A stretch of DNA of 53,139 nt from Candidatus Avelusimicrobium pecoris. GTDB taxonomy: Bacteria; Elusimicrobiota; Elusimicrobia; Elusimicrobiales; Elusimicrobiaceae. This document shows, piece by piece, positions 40,267 to 49,609 of the stretch. The notes beneath the pieces are model-generated. The model saw only the letters and a program-made list of their open reading frames with translations, was not told where the DNA came from and did no database searches. Both the position numbers and the translations under genes were made by a program. The DNA lies in contig CACWMG010000006.1 of NCBI GenBank assembly GCA_902761975.1, positions 1 to 53,139 of the forward strand, read 5' to 3'. Every line of letters begins with the position of its first letter. Positions within the stretch are counted from its first letter, which is position 1.

Positions 40267-42108
40267 TTATTCTACGGTAACACTTTTAGCTAAGTTACGC
40301 GGTTGGTCAATATCACAACCCAACCGTTTAGCAATCCAGTACGCTAAAAATTGTAGCGGCACCACATTTAAAATGGGCTGTAACAGCTCACCGGCTTGCG
40401 GCACTATAAATACTTTATCCGCTACATCTTTGGCTTGTTTTTCGCCGCCTTGGGTAGTAATAGCTACCACATACGCGCCGCGGGCGCGGCACTCCTGGCA
40501 GGCAGAAAGCATTTTTTCAAATAAATCGTCCGCCGGCATTAGCATAAACACCGGGGTTCCTTTATCAATAATAGAAATAGGGCCGTGTTTAATTTCCCCC
40601 GCGGCAAACCCTTCGGCACTGCGGTAGGAAACTTCTTTTAATTTCAGCGCCCCTTCCAAGGCAATGGGGAAGTTCACATTACGGCCCAGAAAGATAAAGC
40701 GGTCCGCTTTGTAAATCTTGCGCGTTAAATGGCGCACATCATATTCCATTTTAACGGTTTGCGCCATATCTTTGGGCAAGCGCACTAACGCTTTGGCGTA
40801 TTTGTTAAAATCCGCTTCACTGGTGTGTCCGTTGGCTTTGCCTAAGGTAAGCGCTAAAGCAAAAAGTGCCGTGATTTGGCTGGTAAATGCTTTGGTGGAG
40901 GCCACACTGATTTCCGGCCCACAGTGCGTAAAGAAAGTACCGTCACACACCCGGGTTAAGGTGGAGCCCAGTACATTGCACACCGCCAAGGTGCTAAAGC
41001 CCAATTTTTTGGCTTTTTTAATAGCCCCAATGGTGTCTGCCGTTTCGCCGGATTGGCTAATGGCAATTGCCAAGGTATCTTCAAACGGCGGGATGGTGCG
41101 GTATTTATATTCACTGGCTAGGTCCACACTGGTAGGAATCCCGGCCAACTGCTCCAAATAGTATTTGCCTACAAGCCCGGCGTGATACGCTGTTCCACAC
41201 GCAATAATATGAATATTGCGTAGTTTGCGAAGAGCTTTATTATCCTCCCCCAGCAGTTTGGTAAAATCGTTCACCGCGGTGCGCAGGGTATCTTCCAACG
41301 CTTGCGGCTGGTCGTAGATCTCTTTAATCATAAAGTGGGCATAACCACCTTTTTCGGCTGTTTTTTGATCCCACGAAATTTTAGTGGCTTTTACCTTTTT
41401 TTCTTTTCCGTTTGCGTCTAACAGTTTTACGCGGTCCCCGTGCAAAATAACCAACTCGCCGTCTTCTAAAAATAAGGCTTTATTGGTATGTTGCAAGAAA
41501 GCAGGCACGTCGGAAGCTAAAAAGTTTTCTTTTTTACCCAGCCCCACCACAAGCGGACTTTGGGTTTTTACACCAATGAGCATCCCCGGCGTGCGCGCCC
41601 ACATGACCCCAATGGCAAACGCACCGGCAATTTGGGTATTGGTTTTTTGGACGGCTTTTAAAAGTCTGTCTTCGTCACTATCTGCGCGGGTATGTTTTAA
41701 ATTTTCTTCAATAAGGTGTGCGATAACTTCTGTATCCGTTTCACTTTGAAAATGGTGGCCCAGTTGGGTTAATTTATCACGCAAGGTTAAATAGTTTTCA
41801 ATAATACCATTGTGTACTACAACCAGTTCCCCGCTGCAATCGCGGTGCGGGTGGGAATTTTCTTCACTAGGTTTGCCGTGAGTAGCCCAACGTGTGTGCC
41901 CAATACCGGTAACCCCTTTCGGATTTACTTGCAGGGCGGCTTTTTCCAGCTCGGCCACTTTGCCTACGGCACGGACCGTTACAATTTTTTTATCTTGCAA
42001 AATAGAAACCCCGGCCGAGTCATAGCCGCGGTATTCCAATTTTTTAAGACCGTCTATAATATAAGGCGTGCTGTTATTTTTACCAACGTATCCAATAATC
42101 CCGCACAT
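40267..42108 (-). CDS. glmS: Glutamine-fructose-6-phosphate aminotransferase (isomerizing)
   Basis: A 613-residue enzyme that makes glucosamine-6-phosphate, the first step to UDP-GlcNAc. The N-terminal class II glutamine amidotransferase starts with the catalytic cysteine (MCGIIGYVG) after Met removal. Two SIS sugar-isomerase domains follow, with ACGTAYHAGLVGKYYLE, ISQSGETADTIGAI and FLGRNVNFPIALEGALKLKE. The C-terminus, LAKSVTVE, is the standard family end. AGGAG precedes the ATG at 42108. I see no glmS ribozyme upstream; the gap to pdxJ is only nine bases. Confidence 0.97.
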   Translation of the reverse strand: MCGIIGYVGKNNSTPYIIDGLKKLEYRGYDSAGVSILQDKKIVTVRAVGKVAELEKAALQVNPKGVTGIGHTRWATHGKPSEENSHPHRDCSGELVVVHNGIIENYLTLRDKLTQLGHHFQSETDTEVIAHLIEENLKHTRADSDEDRLLKAVQKTNTQIAGAFAIGVMWARTPGMLIGVKTQSPLVVGLGKKENFLASDVPAFLQHTNKALFLEDGELVILHGDRVKLLDANGKEKKVKATKISWDQKTAEKGGYAHFMIKEIYDQPQALEDTLRTAVNDFTKLLGEDNKALRKLRNIHIIACGTAYHAGLVGKYYLEQLAGIPTSVDLASEYKYRTIPPFEDTLAIAISQSGETADTIGAIKKAKKLGFSTLAVCNVLGSTLTRVCDGTFFTHCGPEISVASTKAFTSQITALFALALTLGKANGHTSEADFNKYAKALVRLPKDMAQTVKMEYDVRHLTRKIYKADRFIFLGRNVNFPIALEGALKLKEVSYRSAEGFAAGEIKHGPISIIDKGTPVFMLMPADDLFEKMLSACQECRARGAYVVAITTQGGEKQAKDVADKVFIVPQAGELLQPILNVVPLQFLAYWIAKRLGCDIDQPRNLAKSVTVE

Positions 42109-42117
42109 AAAACACTC

Positions 42118-42834
42118 CTACAGTAAATTTTTCATCTCTTCCACAGCGGCTGGCAATCCGGTGAACAAAGAGCGTGCAATAATAGCAAACCCAATGTTCA
42201 TACAGCTAATCCCGCCAATGTCCGCCACCGCCAGCACGTTGTGATAATCTAGCCCGTGCCCGGCGTGCACTTTAAGGCCTAGTTCTTGGGCCAATAAGGC
42301 GGCCAACGTCAGTTCTTGTAATAATTTTTGGGCTTGCTTTTGGGTTTTGGCTTGGCTGTAAGCCGCCGTGCAAAGTTCTACCACGTCGGCCCCCAGTTTG
42401 GCGGCAATACGCAAATCCGCCGCCACCGGGTTCACAAATAAACTTACAAGAATATGTTTTTTGTGCAATTTTTCAATCATCTTAAAAAGCCGTTTTTGCA
42501 CCGCCGGGGTAAAATTCAACCCACCCGTGGTGGTTACTTCGCCCGGTAGTTCCGGCACAATGCACACGGAGTGCGGTTTGCAAGTTAACGCGGCTTTTTC
42601 CCCAAAGTCACTGCACGCACATTCCAGATGAATTTGTTTGGGGAATAATTTGCACAAATTGGCAACGTCTTTTTGGTGAATGTGGCGCTGGTCTTTACGC
42701 AAATGCACCACCACAAAGTCCGCCCCAGACGCTAAAGCAATTGCCCCCGCGTCTAACGGGTCCGGGCGGCTAGCGCGGCGCGCTTGGCGCAGAGTAGCCA
42801 CATGATCTATATTTACACCTAATTTCAAAGTCAT
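42118..42834 (-). CDS. pdxJ: Pyridoxine 5'-phosphate synthase
   Basis: A 238-residue TIM-barrel enzyme that closes the pyridoxine ring in DXP-dependent vitamin B6 synthesis. LGVNIDHVATLRQARRASRPDP at the N-terminus is diagnostic, and the phosphate-binding HAGHGLDYHNV (about residue 193) and C-terminal NIGFAIIARSLFTGL follow. The start overlaps the glmM stop by four bases. Its place between glmM and glmS makes a single transcription unit for amino sugar and cofactor synthesis. Confidence 0.96.
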   Translation of the reverse strand: MTLKLGVNIDHVATLRQARRASRPDPLDAGAIALASGADFVVVHLRKDQRHIHQKDVANLCKLFPKQIHLECACSDFGEKAALTCKPHSVCIVPELPGEVTTTGGLNFTPAVQKRLFKMIEKLHKKHILVSLFVNPVAADLRIAAKLGADVVELCTAAYSQAKTQKQAQKLLQELTLAALLAQELGLKVHAGHGLDYHNVLAVADIGGISCMNIGFAIIARSLFTGLPAAVEEMKNLL

Positions 42835-44183
42835 TTACGTACCTCCGTTTTTTGTTGGTACAATTCTTCCACTTCCTTTAGGACACGCGCCACCATTTCT
42901 TTTTCTTGCCCTTCTACCAAAATACGTAGTTTAGGCTCGGTGCCGCTGTACCGCACCACCACACGGCCTTTGCCGTGCATGGTTTGTTCTATTTTGGCTA
43001 CGCCGGGCAAAAAGCCCTCTAAACTTTCCAGCGGGGGTTTAGAAGTAACCGCTATCGCTTTTAGTTCGCTAGGGTATTTTTGCCATTGGTCCAAAAACCA
43101 ACTGGTGCGCTTGCCTGATTTTTTTACAAATTGCAAAAACTGTAACGCAGATAAAATACCGTCCCCCGTGTTAGCAAAATCACGGAAGATGATATGACCG
43201 GAGGTCTCCCCCCCGATAGAAAGGTTTTCCTTCTCTAGCGCCTGGGAAACATATTTATCCCCCACGGTTGTTAGTTCTACGTCCACGCCGTTTTCTTTTA
43301 AATAGTTAATACAGCCTAAGTTGGCCATTACGGTTAGCACGGCTTTATTGTTTTTGAGGGTACCGGCTTGTTTCATACACAGCGCACTGGCGGCAATGAT
43401 GTTATCGCCGTCCAGTTGGCGGCCTTGCTCGTCGGAAGCAATCACACGGTCCGCGTCGCCGTCAAAGCTAAAACCCATGTAGGCGTGTTCGCGCACGGTT
43501 AAGCGTTGCATAAAACCTGTATGAAGGGCGCCTATGTCTTTATTGATGTTGGTGCCGTCCGGCTTGGCCCCGGTTACGGTTACGTTCATGCCCAGCCCGG
43601 CAAACACGTTCGGAGCAATTTTGTAGCTGGCCCCGTTGGCACAATCTAGCACAATTTTAGTGCCTTTTAACAGGTTGGCGTCCACGGTGGACATCAAAAA
43701 CGCTTCGTATTGTTTTACCAAAGAAAAATCTTCCGTAAACGTCCCCACGGGGGCGGGCACGGTAGTGAGCCGTTCAATTTTTTGTTCAATGCTGTTTTCC
43801 AACGCTTCGGGCAGTTTAGTACCCTGGTTGGTAAAGAATTTAATTCCGTTAAATTCGGCCGGGTTGTGGCTGGCGGAAATGACGACACCGCATAAACTGC
43901 CTGTTTTTTTAACAAGATATGCCACGGAAGGAGTGGTGGAAATCCCCAGGCTAATTACATCTACGCCGCTGGCGCGGATGCCTTTTTGCAGGGCTTCTAA
44001 AATGCGCGGCCCGCTGGCGCGGGAGTCCTGCGCAATAATGACCTGCGGTTTTAGATGAGCGGACTGTGCCGCTTTTTTTAACTCAGTAAGAGCTACATAA
44101 CCTAGTTTGGTGATAAAATCATCCACGAGCGGAAATTGCCCTGCTATGGCACGGATACCGTCGGTTCCAAAATATTTTCCCAT
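42831..44183 (-). CDS. glmM: Phosphoglucosamine mutase
   Basis: A 450-residue alpha-D-phosphohexomutase that converts glucosamine-6-phosphate to the 1-phosphate, the step after GlmS. MGKYFGTDGIRAIAG opens the protein, the phosphoserine loop is VVISASHNPAEFNGIKFF (about residue 100), the metal site is SFDGDADRV (about residue 243) and the sugar loop is GGETSGHIIF. RYSGTEPKLRILVEG is the phosphate-binding end. The ATG at 44183 is preferred over an in-frame GTG six bases upstream, because AAGGA lies seven bases before the ATG. Confidence 0.96.
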   Translation of the reverse strand: MGKYFGTDGIRAIAGQFPLVDDFITKLGYVALTELKKAAQSAHLKPQVIIAQDSRASGPRILEALQKGIRASGVDVISLGISTTPSVAYLVKKTGSLCGVVISASHNPAEFNGIKFFTNQGTKLPEALENSIEQKIERLTTVPAPVGTFTEDFSLVKQYEAFLMSTVDANLLKGTKIVLDCANGASYKIAPNVFAGLGMNVTVTGAKPDGTNINKDIGALHTGFMQRLTVREHAYMGFSFDGDADRVIASDEQGRQLDGDNIIAASALCMKQAGTLKNNKAVLTVMANLGCINYLKENGVDVELTTVGDKYVSQALEKENLSIGGETSGHIIFRDFANTGDGILSALQFLQFVKKSGKRTSWFLDQWQKYPSELKAIAVTSKPPLESLEGFLPGVAKIEQTMHGKGRVVVRYSGTEPKLRILVEGQEKEMVARVLKEVEELYQQKTEVRK

Positions 44184-44215
44184 ACTCACTTCCTTGCGTA
44201 CGCGGGGCGCACGAA

Positions 44216-46171
44216 CTATTTATCCCCCATATCAAACAAATCGCCCTGCGTGGCTGGCTGTGGTTTAGCTTGCTCTTGTTGAGCGGCGGCCGTTTCTTGC
44301 GCCAGCTCGTCGGCGGTTTGTTGGGCCGGGGTTTGCTCGGCTTCTTCGGGGGTTTTGAGACCCAAAATTTCGTCAATTTCTTTTGCCTCTACTACTTCTT
44401 TTTCCAGCAATACCGCTACTAATTTATCAAACGCGGCGCGGTGGGTAGCAATAATCTCTTTGGCACGCGCATAAGACGAGCGGATTAAACCTAAAATTTC
44501 CTCATCAATCACTTTAGCCAGTTCGGGCGAGTAGGTGGTATGGCGGGAAATATCGCGCCCTAAAAACACCTCGCTCTCTTCTCCGCTGGGCAAGGCAATG
44601 GGGCCCAGTTTTTCACTCATCCCCAGTTCCATAACCATTTTGCGGGCGTACGCCATGGCTTTATTAAGGTCGTCACTGGCACCGGAAGTAATTTCGCCAA
44701 ATACAATTTCTTCGGCACCGCGGCCGGCCAGTAAAATGCACAAGCGGTCTTTAAATTCAGACTTGCTGACTAAAAATTTATCTTCCACCGGCAGTTGCAA
44801 CGTGTAACCCAGGGCTTGGCCCCGCGGGATGATAGACACTTTATGTACCGGGTCGGAATGGTCCGTTAAGCGTGCTACAATGGTGTGGCCCACTTCGTGC
44901 GCGGCAATTACCTGAAGCTCGTGCTTAGAGATAATGCGGCTCTTTTTTTGCGGGCCGGCAATTACACGTTCAATCGCTTCGTCCATATCCGCACTTTCCA
45001 CGGCGTCTTTATCGGCACGGGCGGCCAAAATAGCGGCTTCGTTGACCACGTTGGCTAGGTCGGCCCCTACAAAACCCGGGGTCCCCTTGGCTACGGTTTT
45101 CAGGTCCACTTTGTCGCTAAGTTTTACTTTCTTGGCATGTACTTTTAAAATTTCTTCACGTCCTTTCAGGTCCGGGGCCGGCACAGAAATGTGGCGGTCA
45201 AAACGGCCGGGGCGGATAAGCGCCGGGTCCAATACGTCCGGGCGGTTGGTAGAAGCCATCAAAATAATGCCTTGTTTGCTTTCAAACCCGTCCAACTCAA
45301 TGAGCAGTTGGTTGAGGGTTTGTTCACGCTCGTCGTGCCCTCCGCCAATACCGGCAAAGCGGCGGCGGCCTACAGCGTCTAACTCGTCAATAAAAATAAT
45401 AGCGGGCGAGTTCTTTTTGGCTTGGTCAAACAAATCGCGTACACGCGCCGCGCCCACACCCACAAACATTTCTACAAATTCACTGGCAGAGGCCGAGAAG
45501 AACGCCACCCCGGCTTCCCCCGCTACCGCTTTGGCAAGCAGGGTTTTCCCGGTACCGGGTGCCCCGTACAAAAGCACGCCTTTAGGCAGTTTACCGCCTA
45601 ACTTTTGAAATTTTTTCGGGTTTTTCAAAAATTTGATGATATCTTGCAATTCTTCTTTGGCTTCATCACAGCCGGCTACGTCTTTAAACGTAACGGTTTG
45701 CTCGGCCGGGTTTTGCATTTTAGCTTTGCTACGGGCAAAGATCATGGCGCTTTTGCCGTCGCTACGTTGCGGGCGCAAGAAAATAAACCACCACAGCCCA
45801 ATCAGTAACACAATCCACAATACGTTAAAGAGGATGTTGCCAATCCAACTGTTGTCTTTTTCGGCTTTGTATTTAATTTTAGCGGCCGAAAGTTCTTTGA
45901 CCAGGTCCGGGTCGGCCATGCGTACTGTTTTGAAAGGTACAAATTGGCCTTTGTCGTCTTTGTACAGGCCGGAAATTATCTCCGGTGCTACCGTTAAGTC
46001 CGACACTTCCGCCGCGGCCACTTTTTGTTTAAAATCGGAATAATCTAAGGTGCTTTGTTTGGCGCCGGGGCGGTTAAATAAAATTACCGCCAAAATAAAT
46101 ACAGCAATCCACCCGGCAATTTGCCCAATGGAAATAATGCGGCGGTTGTTGGGACGATTATTATTTTTCAT
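44216..46171 (-). CDS. ftsH: ATP-dependent zinc metalloprotease FtsH
   Basis: A 651-residue membrane-bound AAA protease that degrades unstable membrane and regulatory proteins. Two membrane segments flank a short periplasmic domain (about residues 15-33 and 110-128). The AAA module has Walker [19 protein letters not shown] and Walker [13 protein letters not shown], with SRH around [12 protein letters not shown]. The zinc site is [14 protein letters not shown] (HExGH). The tail is Gln/Ala/Glu-rich. An in-frame TTG at 46189 gives six more residues and is less likely. It overlaps the end of hpt, the usual neighbour. Confidence 0.96.
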   Translation of the reverse strand: MKNNNRPNNRRIISIGQIAGWIAVFILAVILFNRPGAKQSTLDYSDFKQKVAAAEVSDLTVAPEIISGLYKDDKGQFVPFKTVRMADPDLVKELSAAKIKYKAEKDNSWIGNILFNVLWIVLLIGLWWFIFLRPQRSDGKSAMIFARSKAKMQNPAEQTVTFKDVAGCDEAKEELQDIIKFLKNPKKFQKLGGKLPKGVLLYGAPGTGKTLLAKAVAGEAGVAFFSASASEFVEMFVGVGAARVRDLFDQAKKNSPAIIFIDELDAVGRRRFAGIGGGHDEREQTLNQLLIELDGFESKQGIILMASTNRPDVLDPALIRPGRFDRHISVPAPDLKGREEILKVHAKKVKLSDKVDLKTVAKGTPGFVGADLANVVNEAAILAARADKDAVESADMDEAIERVIAGPQKKSRIISKHELQVIAAHEVGHTIVARLTDHSDPVHKVSIIPRGQALGYTLQLPVEDKFLVSKSEFKDRLCILLAGRGAEEIVFGEITSGASDDLNKAMAYARKMVMELGMSEKLGPIALPSGEESEVFLGRDISRHTTYSPELAKVIDEEILGLIRSSYARAKEIIATHRAAFDKLVAVLLEKEVVEAKEIDEILGLKTPEEAEQTPAQQTADELAQETAAAQQEQAKPQPATQGDLFDMGDK

Positions 46172-46697
46172 TTGTTTTAAAAACCCCAATATAAGGTAAA
46201 TTGCGGTACAGCTCGTTATAATCCAAGCCGTAGCCGATTACAAATTCGTTTCCTACCTCAAAGCCCACGTATTTTGGGTGAATATCGGCTTTGCGGTTGC
46301 ACGGTTTGTTTAACAGACAGCAAATTTCAATACTGGCCGCCCCGCGGGAGCGCAAATTGGCCATCAGGTAGTCTAGCGTCAGCCCGGTATCTACAATATC
46401 TTCTACCACCACTACATGGCGGCCTTTGATGCTTTCGCGCAGGTCCAGCATAGTGCGCACCTGCCCGGTGCTAGACGTGCCGGAATAGGACGAAAGGCAC
46501 ATAAAATCCATATTGCAATCCACACTGATTTGTTTCATTAAATCGCTATAAAACAGAATACAACCGCGTAAAATGCCCACAAAAAGCGGCATTTTCCCCC
46601 GGTAATCGGCCGAGATTTGGCGGCCCAGTTCGGCCACACGGTCGGCCAGTTGTTCCTGCGAAAATAAGACACGTTCTAAAACGGGTGTTTCGGGCAT
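46161..46697 (-). CDS. hpt: Hypoxanthine phosphoribosyltransferase
   Basis: A 178-residue purine salvage enzyme that converts hypoxanthine or guanine plus PRPP to IMP or GMP. The PRPP-binding motif is VVVVEDIVDTGLTLDYL (about residue 95), and the N-terminal PLFVGILRGCILFYSDLM and C-terminal GFEVGNEFVIGYGLDYNELYRNLPYIG are typical. GGAGAG precedes the ATG, and TATATA further upstream could be its -10 box. It leads the hpt-ftsH-glmM-pdxJ-glmS string. Confidence 0.96.
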   Translation of the reverse strand: MPETPVLERVLFSQEQLADRVAELGRQISADYRGKMPLFVGILRGCILFYSDLMKQISVDCNMDFMCLSSYSGTSSTGQVRTMLDLRESIKGRHVVVVEDIVDTGLTLDYLMANLRSRGAASIEICCLLNKPCNRKADIHPKYVGFEVGNEFVIGYGLDYNELYRNLPYIGVFKTNEK

Positions 46698-46809
46698 AAG
46701 CTCTCCAAGATACTATATATATAAAGGATACCTTTTTTAGGGGATAAACACAATAACACCCCCTAGTCATCCCCCGGTTTTTTTATTATACTATAGATAC
46801 AATTTGATT

Positions 46810-47068
46810 CTGTTTTTGGAAGCGTATGAAGAATACGCGGGGTTTATTTATAAACACTCTTGAGCGCCAAAAATAACCGTAAACTAGGTACAACAGGACC
46901 GTACATCTTGTTGTGCCGAGTGTTTTCTGTTTTTGCAGAAAGCCCGGTTGTTGTCGTTTGGTTCCGCTCAAGAGGCCTAATGACGGCAGCCGCTTTCTTT
47001 TATACTCCCAACCAGGCAAATTGAAATAATAGGTCAGGTGTAAGCCTGACATAAAAAGGAGAAAACAA
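46810..47068 (+). promoter_or_regulatory. Structured 5' leader RNA of a pilin gene (leader B)
   Basis: TACAAT at 46798-46803 precedes CTGTTTTTGGAA. Folding: hairpin GCGTAT-GAAGA-ATACGC (46822-46838); GTTTA/TAAAC (46842-46855); long-range 10-bp helix CTCTTGAGCG/CGCTCAAGAG (46857-46866 with 46965-46974); CCAAA/TTTGG and AACCG/CGGTT (46867-46879 with 46945-46961); GGTACAACA/TGTTGTGCC (46887-46917); TTTCTG/CAGAAA (46924-46941). CAGCCG lies at 46987-46992 and a hairpin GTCAGG/CCTGAC just before the ribosome binding site AAAGGAG. Same order as leaders A and C. Confidence 0.8.
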
Positions 47069-47713
47069 ATGGAAAATAAGAATGTAGTTATGTGTCCCCC
47101 TTGTGGGGAAAGTCAAGGCCAAAAGCCGCAGTCCCGCAAAGTTGGTATGCGGGAACCAGGTAAGGGGGTTTTAAATAAAGCAATCCTTTTTGACAACCCC
47201 CCATCGGCACTGCGTGCCACTTCCCCCACAGGTGGGGAAGTACACGACGGTTTTACGCTGATTGAATTGTTGGTAGTTGTTCTTATCATTGGTATATTGG
47301 CGGCGGTGGCCGTGCCGCAATACCAAAAAGCCGTTGCCAAGAGTAGATTTACAGAAATGTTGCTGTTTTATAAAACAATTATCAAAGCTGAAGAAATGTA
47401 TTGGTTGGCAAATGGGAAATACACTCAAGATCTAACCGAATTAGACATTGATATCAAAGCAGCAACACTGTATACGAATTGGCTTAACAATCCAAATTTC
47501 CGTTGTCATGTAGAAACAAATACGTATGATGAAATATATTGTACAACCCAATTTACACCCGAAATCACACTTCACCTATATTTTAGACATGGGAAATCGA
47601 ACAAACATTCTATTCCACAATTCTGTTCCTCTAGTGACCCAGTAGGCAAAAAAGTATGTGAAAGTTTAGGCGGTGAAAAAATAAACGATACTCAATGGAA
47701 AATTCCCCTATAA
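47069..47713 (+). CDS. Type IV pilin-like protein with a 61-residue leader peptide
   Basis: A 214-residue prepilin. The signal reads [31 protein letters not shown], so a prepilin peptidase should cut after Gly61, leaving about 153 residues. The first residues, M-ENKNVVM, resemble the start of the pilin at 17096, and AAAGGAG supports this ATG. The globular part has a few cysteines (FRCHV, YCTTQ, FCSSS, VCESLG), with a C-terminal CESLGG that matches CASLG in the other pilin, probably the conserved disulfide loop. The leader between residue 9 and 61 is low-complexity and built from palindromic DNA (47096-47245). Confidence 0.85.
   Translation: MENKNVVMCPPCGESQGQKPQSRKVGMREPGKGVLNKAILFDNPPSALRATSPTGGEVHDGFTLIELLVVVLIIGILAAVAVPQYQKAVAKSRFTEMLLFYKTIIKAEEMYWLANGKYTQDLTELDIDIKAATLYTNWLNNPNFRCHVETNTYDEIYCTTQFTPEITLHLYFRHGKSNKHSIPQFCSSSDPVGKKVCESLGGEKINDTQWKIPL
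47096..47245 (+). repeat. Palindromic elements inside the prepilin leader
   Basis: Several inverted repeats follow one another inside the coding region before the cleavage site: TCCCGCA/TGCGGGA, GGGGGTT/AACCCCC, GGCAC/GTGCC and CTTCCCC/GGGGAAG. The frame is kept throughout. The sequence is unlike that of the element at 17132, so two different repeats have taken the same position. The boundaries are approximate. Confidence 0.55.
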
Positions 47714-47716
47714 GAA

Positions 47717-49609
47717 TTATCTTCCAAAAAGTTTGCCAATTTGTTCAATATCCAGTTGGGCTAGCACAGGGCGCCCATGCGGACAATGCATGCCGTCCTT
47801 GCAATTTTTCATATTCTCTAAAAGGGCCTCGGCCTCTTGCGCGGTGAGGGCGTCGTGCGCTTTAATGGCACGCTTACAGGCAAGCATAGCAATCATTTTG
47901 CGTTTGAGCGTATCGGTAGATTTAGCAGGGTCCCCCACTACGTCCGCCAAAGAAACAATAAACGCTTTCATATCGTCCTCTTTAAAGCGCACCACGTTGG
48001 GCATTGTTTTAACTAGCACGGTACGAGCGGAAAAAGGCTCCACCTCAAACCCGGCTTTTTGTAGCCACGCTTTCCAGGAAAGCAAACTTTCCACGTTGGA
48101 GGGCGGCAAATCTACGTGCACCGGAAATAACAGCTTTTGCACTTGCACTTGTTGACGTTCAAACAAATCTAAATAATGCTCAAAAAGTACGCGCTCTTGC
48201 GCGGCATGTTGGTCAATGAGCACCAACCCTTGTGGATTTTCAAACAACAAATAACTGCGTTGCAACTGCCCAATATAATGGTACGGCCCGTGGTACCATT
48301 GCGGTCCCTGGGCGGGTAACGCTTGCGGTTGCGGAGTTGGTTTTTCCACTGGTTTTTCGGCCGGCTCTGCCGCCGGGCGGGCGATATATTCCACCGGCTC
48401 TTCGCTCTCGCGCAGTTCCTGCGGAGCGGGCGCAAATAAACCGGGGGTTACCTTGGGCGCAAACACGGGTTTTGCCTCTTGGGTTTTGGGAGCAAACGCC
48501 GCGGCAAAATGTTCCATGGGCTTGGCAGTAAATAGTTTTTCGGCCGCCGGACGGGCTTGCGGCGGCAACTCCACCGCGGCGGGAGTGGGCGGCAGGGTTA
48601 CTTCCACCGGGCGGCCATTACTAAAAATGGTCTGCCCCGCATTTTTTAAAATACTGGCAAACACGGCGTGTTCGTCCTCAAAGCGTACGTCGCGCTTTTG
48701 CGGGTGGATATTCACATCAAACGCCGCAGGGCTTAACGTCATATAGATAAGAAACGCCGGGTGGGAGTTTTGCCCACGCGCATTTTGGTACGCCTTATAA
48801 ACGGCCTGTTGCACCGTTTTGCTTTCAATGGGGCGGCGGTTGACAAACACATATTGCAAGTCGCGCACGCGCACCAGTTTATCGGCGGGCGTAATAAATA
48901 GATTGAGCCCCAACTCATCAAATTTTTTAAATACCAGGCTATCAGCCACTTCCGGCCCCATAATGTGGCGGGCGCGGTTTTTGACGGCCTGCTCAAACGG
49001 CCCGTTTTCAGCGGGCAGGTCATACACACTGCGGCCATTTACAGTTACGTGGTAGCCCACGTTTAAGTTAGCTAGCATACTTTCTTCAATTACTTTAAGT
49101 AGGCAGGCGCGCTCGTAAGAATCGCTCTTTAAAAATTTAAGCCGCGCGGGCACATTGTAAAACAAATCGCGTATTTCTACCGTGGTGCCTAAAACGGCGG
49201 GTGCCGGGCTTTGGCTAATCACTTTGCCGCCGTGCACAATTAAGAGGCTACCGGTGCCCCCTTGCGTGCAACTGGTAATGGTCATTTGCGAAACAGCCGC
49301 CACGGAGTAGAGTGCCTCCCCGCGAAAACCAAAGGTGTGAAGCGTTCCCAAGTCATCAAATGCCGTAATTTTGCTGGTGGCATGGCGCAGAACGCTTAGT
49401 TTAAGGTCTTCTTCGTCCATACCGCGCCCGTTGTCGTTGACGCGTATGAGTGTGCGGCCCGCCCCCTCAATGTCAATATGCACGGACGTTGCCCCGGCAT
49501 CTACCGCGTTTTCCAAGAGTTCCTTAAGCACCCCGGCCGGGCGTTCAATTACTTCGCCCGCGGCAATTTGTCCGGCTGTTTTTTCGTCTAATACGTGTAT
49601 GTTACTCAT
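47717..49609 (-). CDS. mutL: DNA mismatch repair protein MutL, endonuclease type
   Basis: A 630-residue mismatch repair protein. The N-terminal GHKL ATPase shows VIERPAGVLKELLENAVDAGA, DNGRGMDEEDL and LGTLHTFGFRGEALYSVAAV. A Pro/Ala/Glu-rich linker (about 340-440) joins the C-terminal dimerisation domain, which holds the metal-dependent nicking motif LIDQHAAQERVLFEHYL (DQHA-x2-E-x4-E) and the CPHGRP element. This is the form found where no MutH exists. The start overlaps the mutS stop by eight bases. The 3' end is three bases from the convergent pilin gene, with no terminator visible between. Confidence 0.96.
   Translation of the reverse strand: MSNIHVLDEKTAGQIAAGEVIERPAGVLKELLENAVDAGATSVHIDIEGAGRTLIRVNDNGRGMDEEDLKLSVLRHATSKITAFDDLGTLHTFGFRGEALYSVAAVSQMTITSCTQGGTGSLLIVHGGKVISQSPAPAVLGTTVEIRDLFYNVPARLKFLKSDSYERACLLKVIEESMLANLNVGYHVTVNGRSVYDLPAENGPFEQAVKNRARHIMGPEVADSLVFKKFDELGLNLFITPADKLVRVRDLQYVFVNRRPIESKTVQQAVYKAYQNARGQNSHPAFLIYMTLSPAAFDVNIHPQKRDVRFEDEHAVFASILKNAGQTIFSNGRPVEVTLPPTPAAVELPPQARPAAEKLFTAKPMEHFAAAFAPKTQEAKPVFAPKVTPGLFAPAPQELRESEEPVEYIARPAAEPAEKPVEKPTPQPQALPAQGPQWYHGPYHYIGQLQRSYLLFENPQGLVLIDQHAAQERVLFEHYLDLFERQQVQVQKLLFPVHVDLPPSNVESLLSWKAWLQKAGFEVEPFSARTVLVKTMPNVVRFKEDDMKAFIVSLADVVGDPAKSTDTLKRKMIAMLACKRAIKAHDALTAQEAEALLENMKNCKDGMHCPHGRPVLAQLDIEQIGKLFGR

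Noticed and set aside
40260..42130. glmS ribozyme or other riboswitch before glmS
   Set aside because: Only nine bases separate glmS from pdxJ, leaving no room for such an element.
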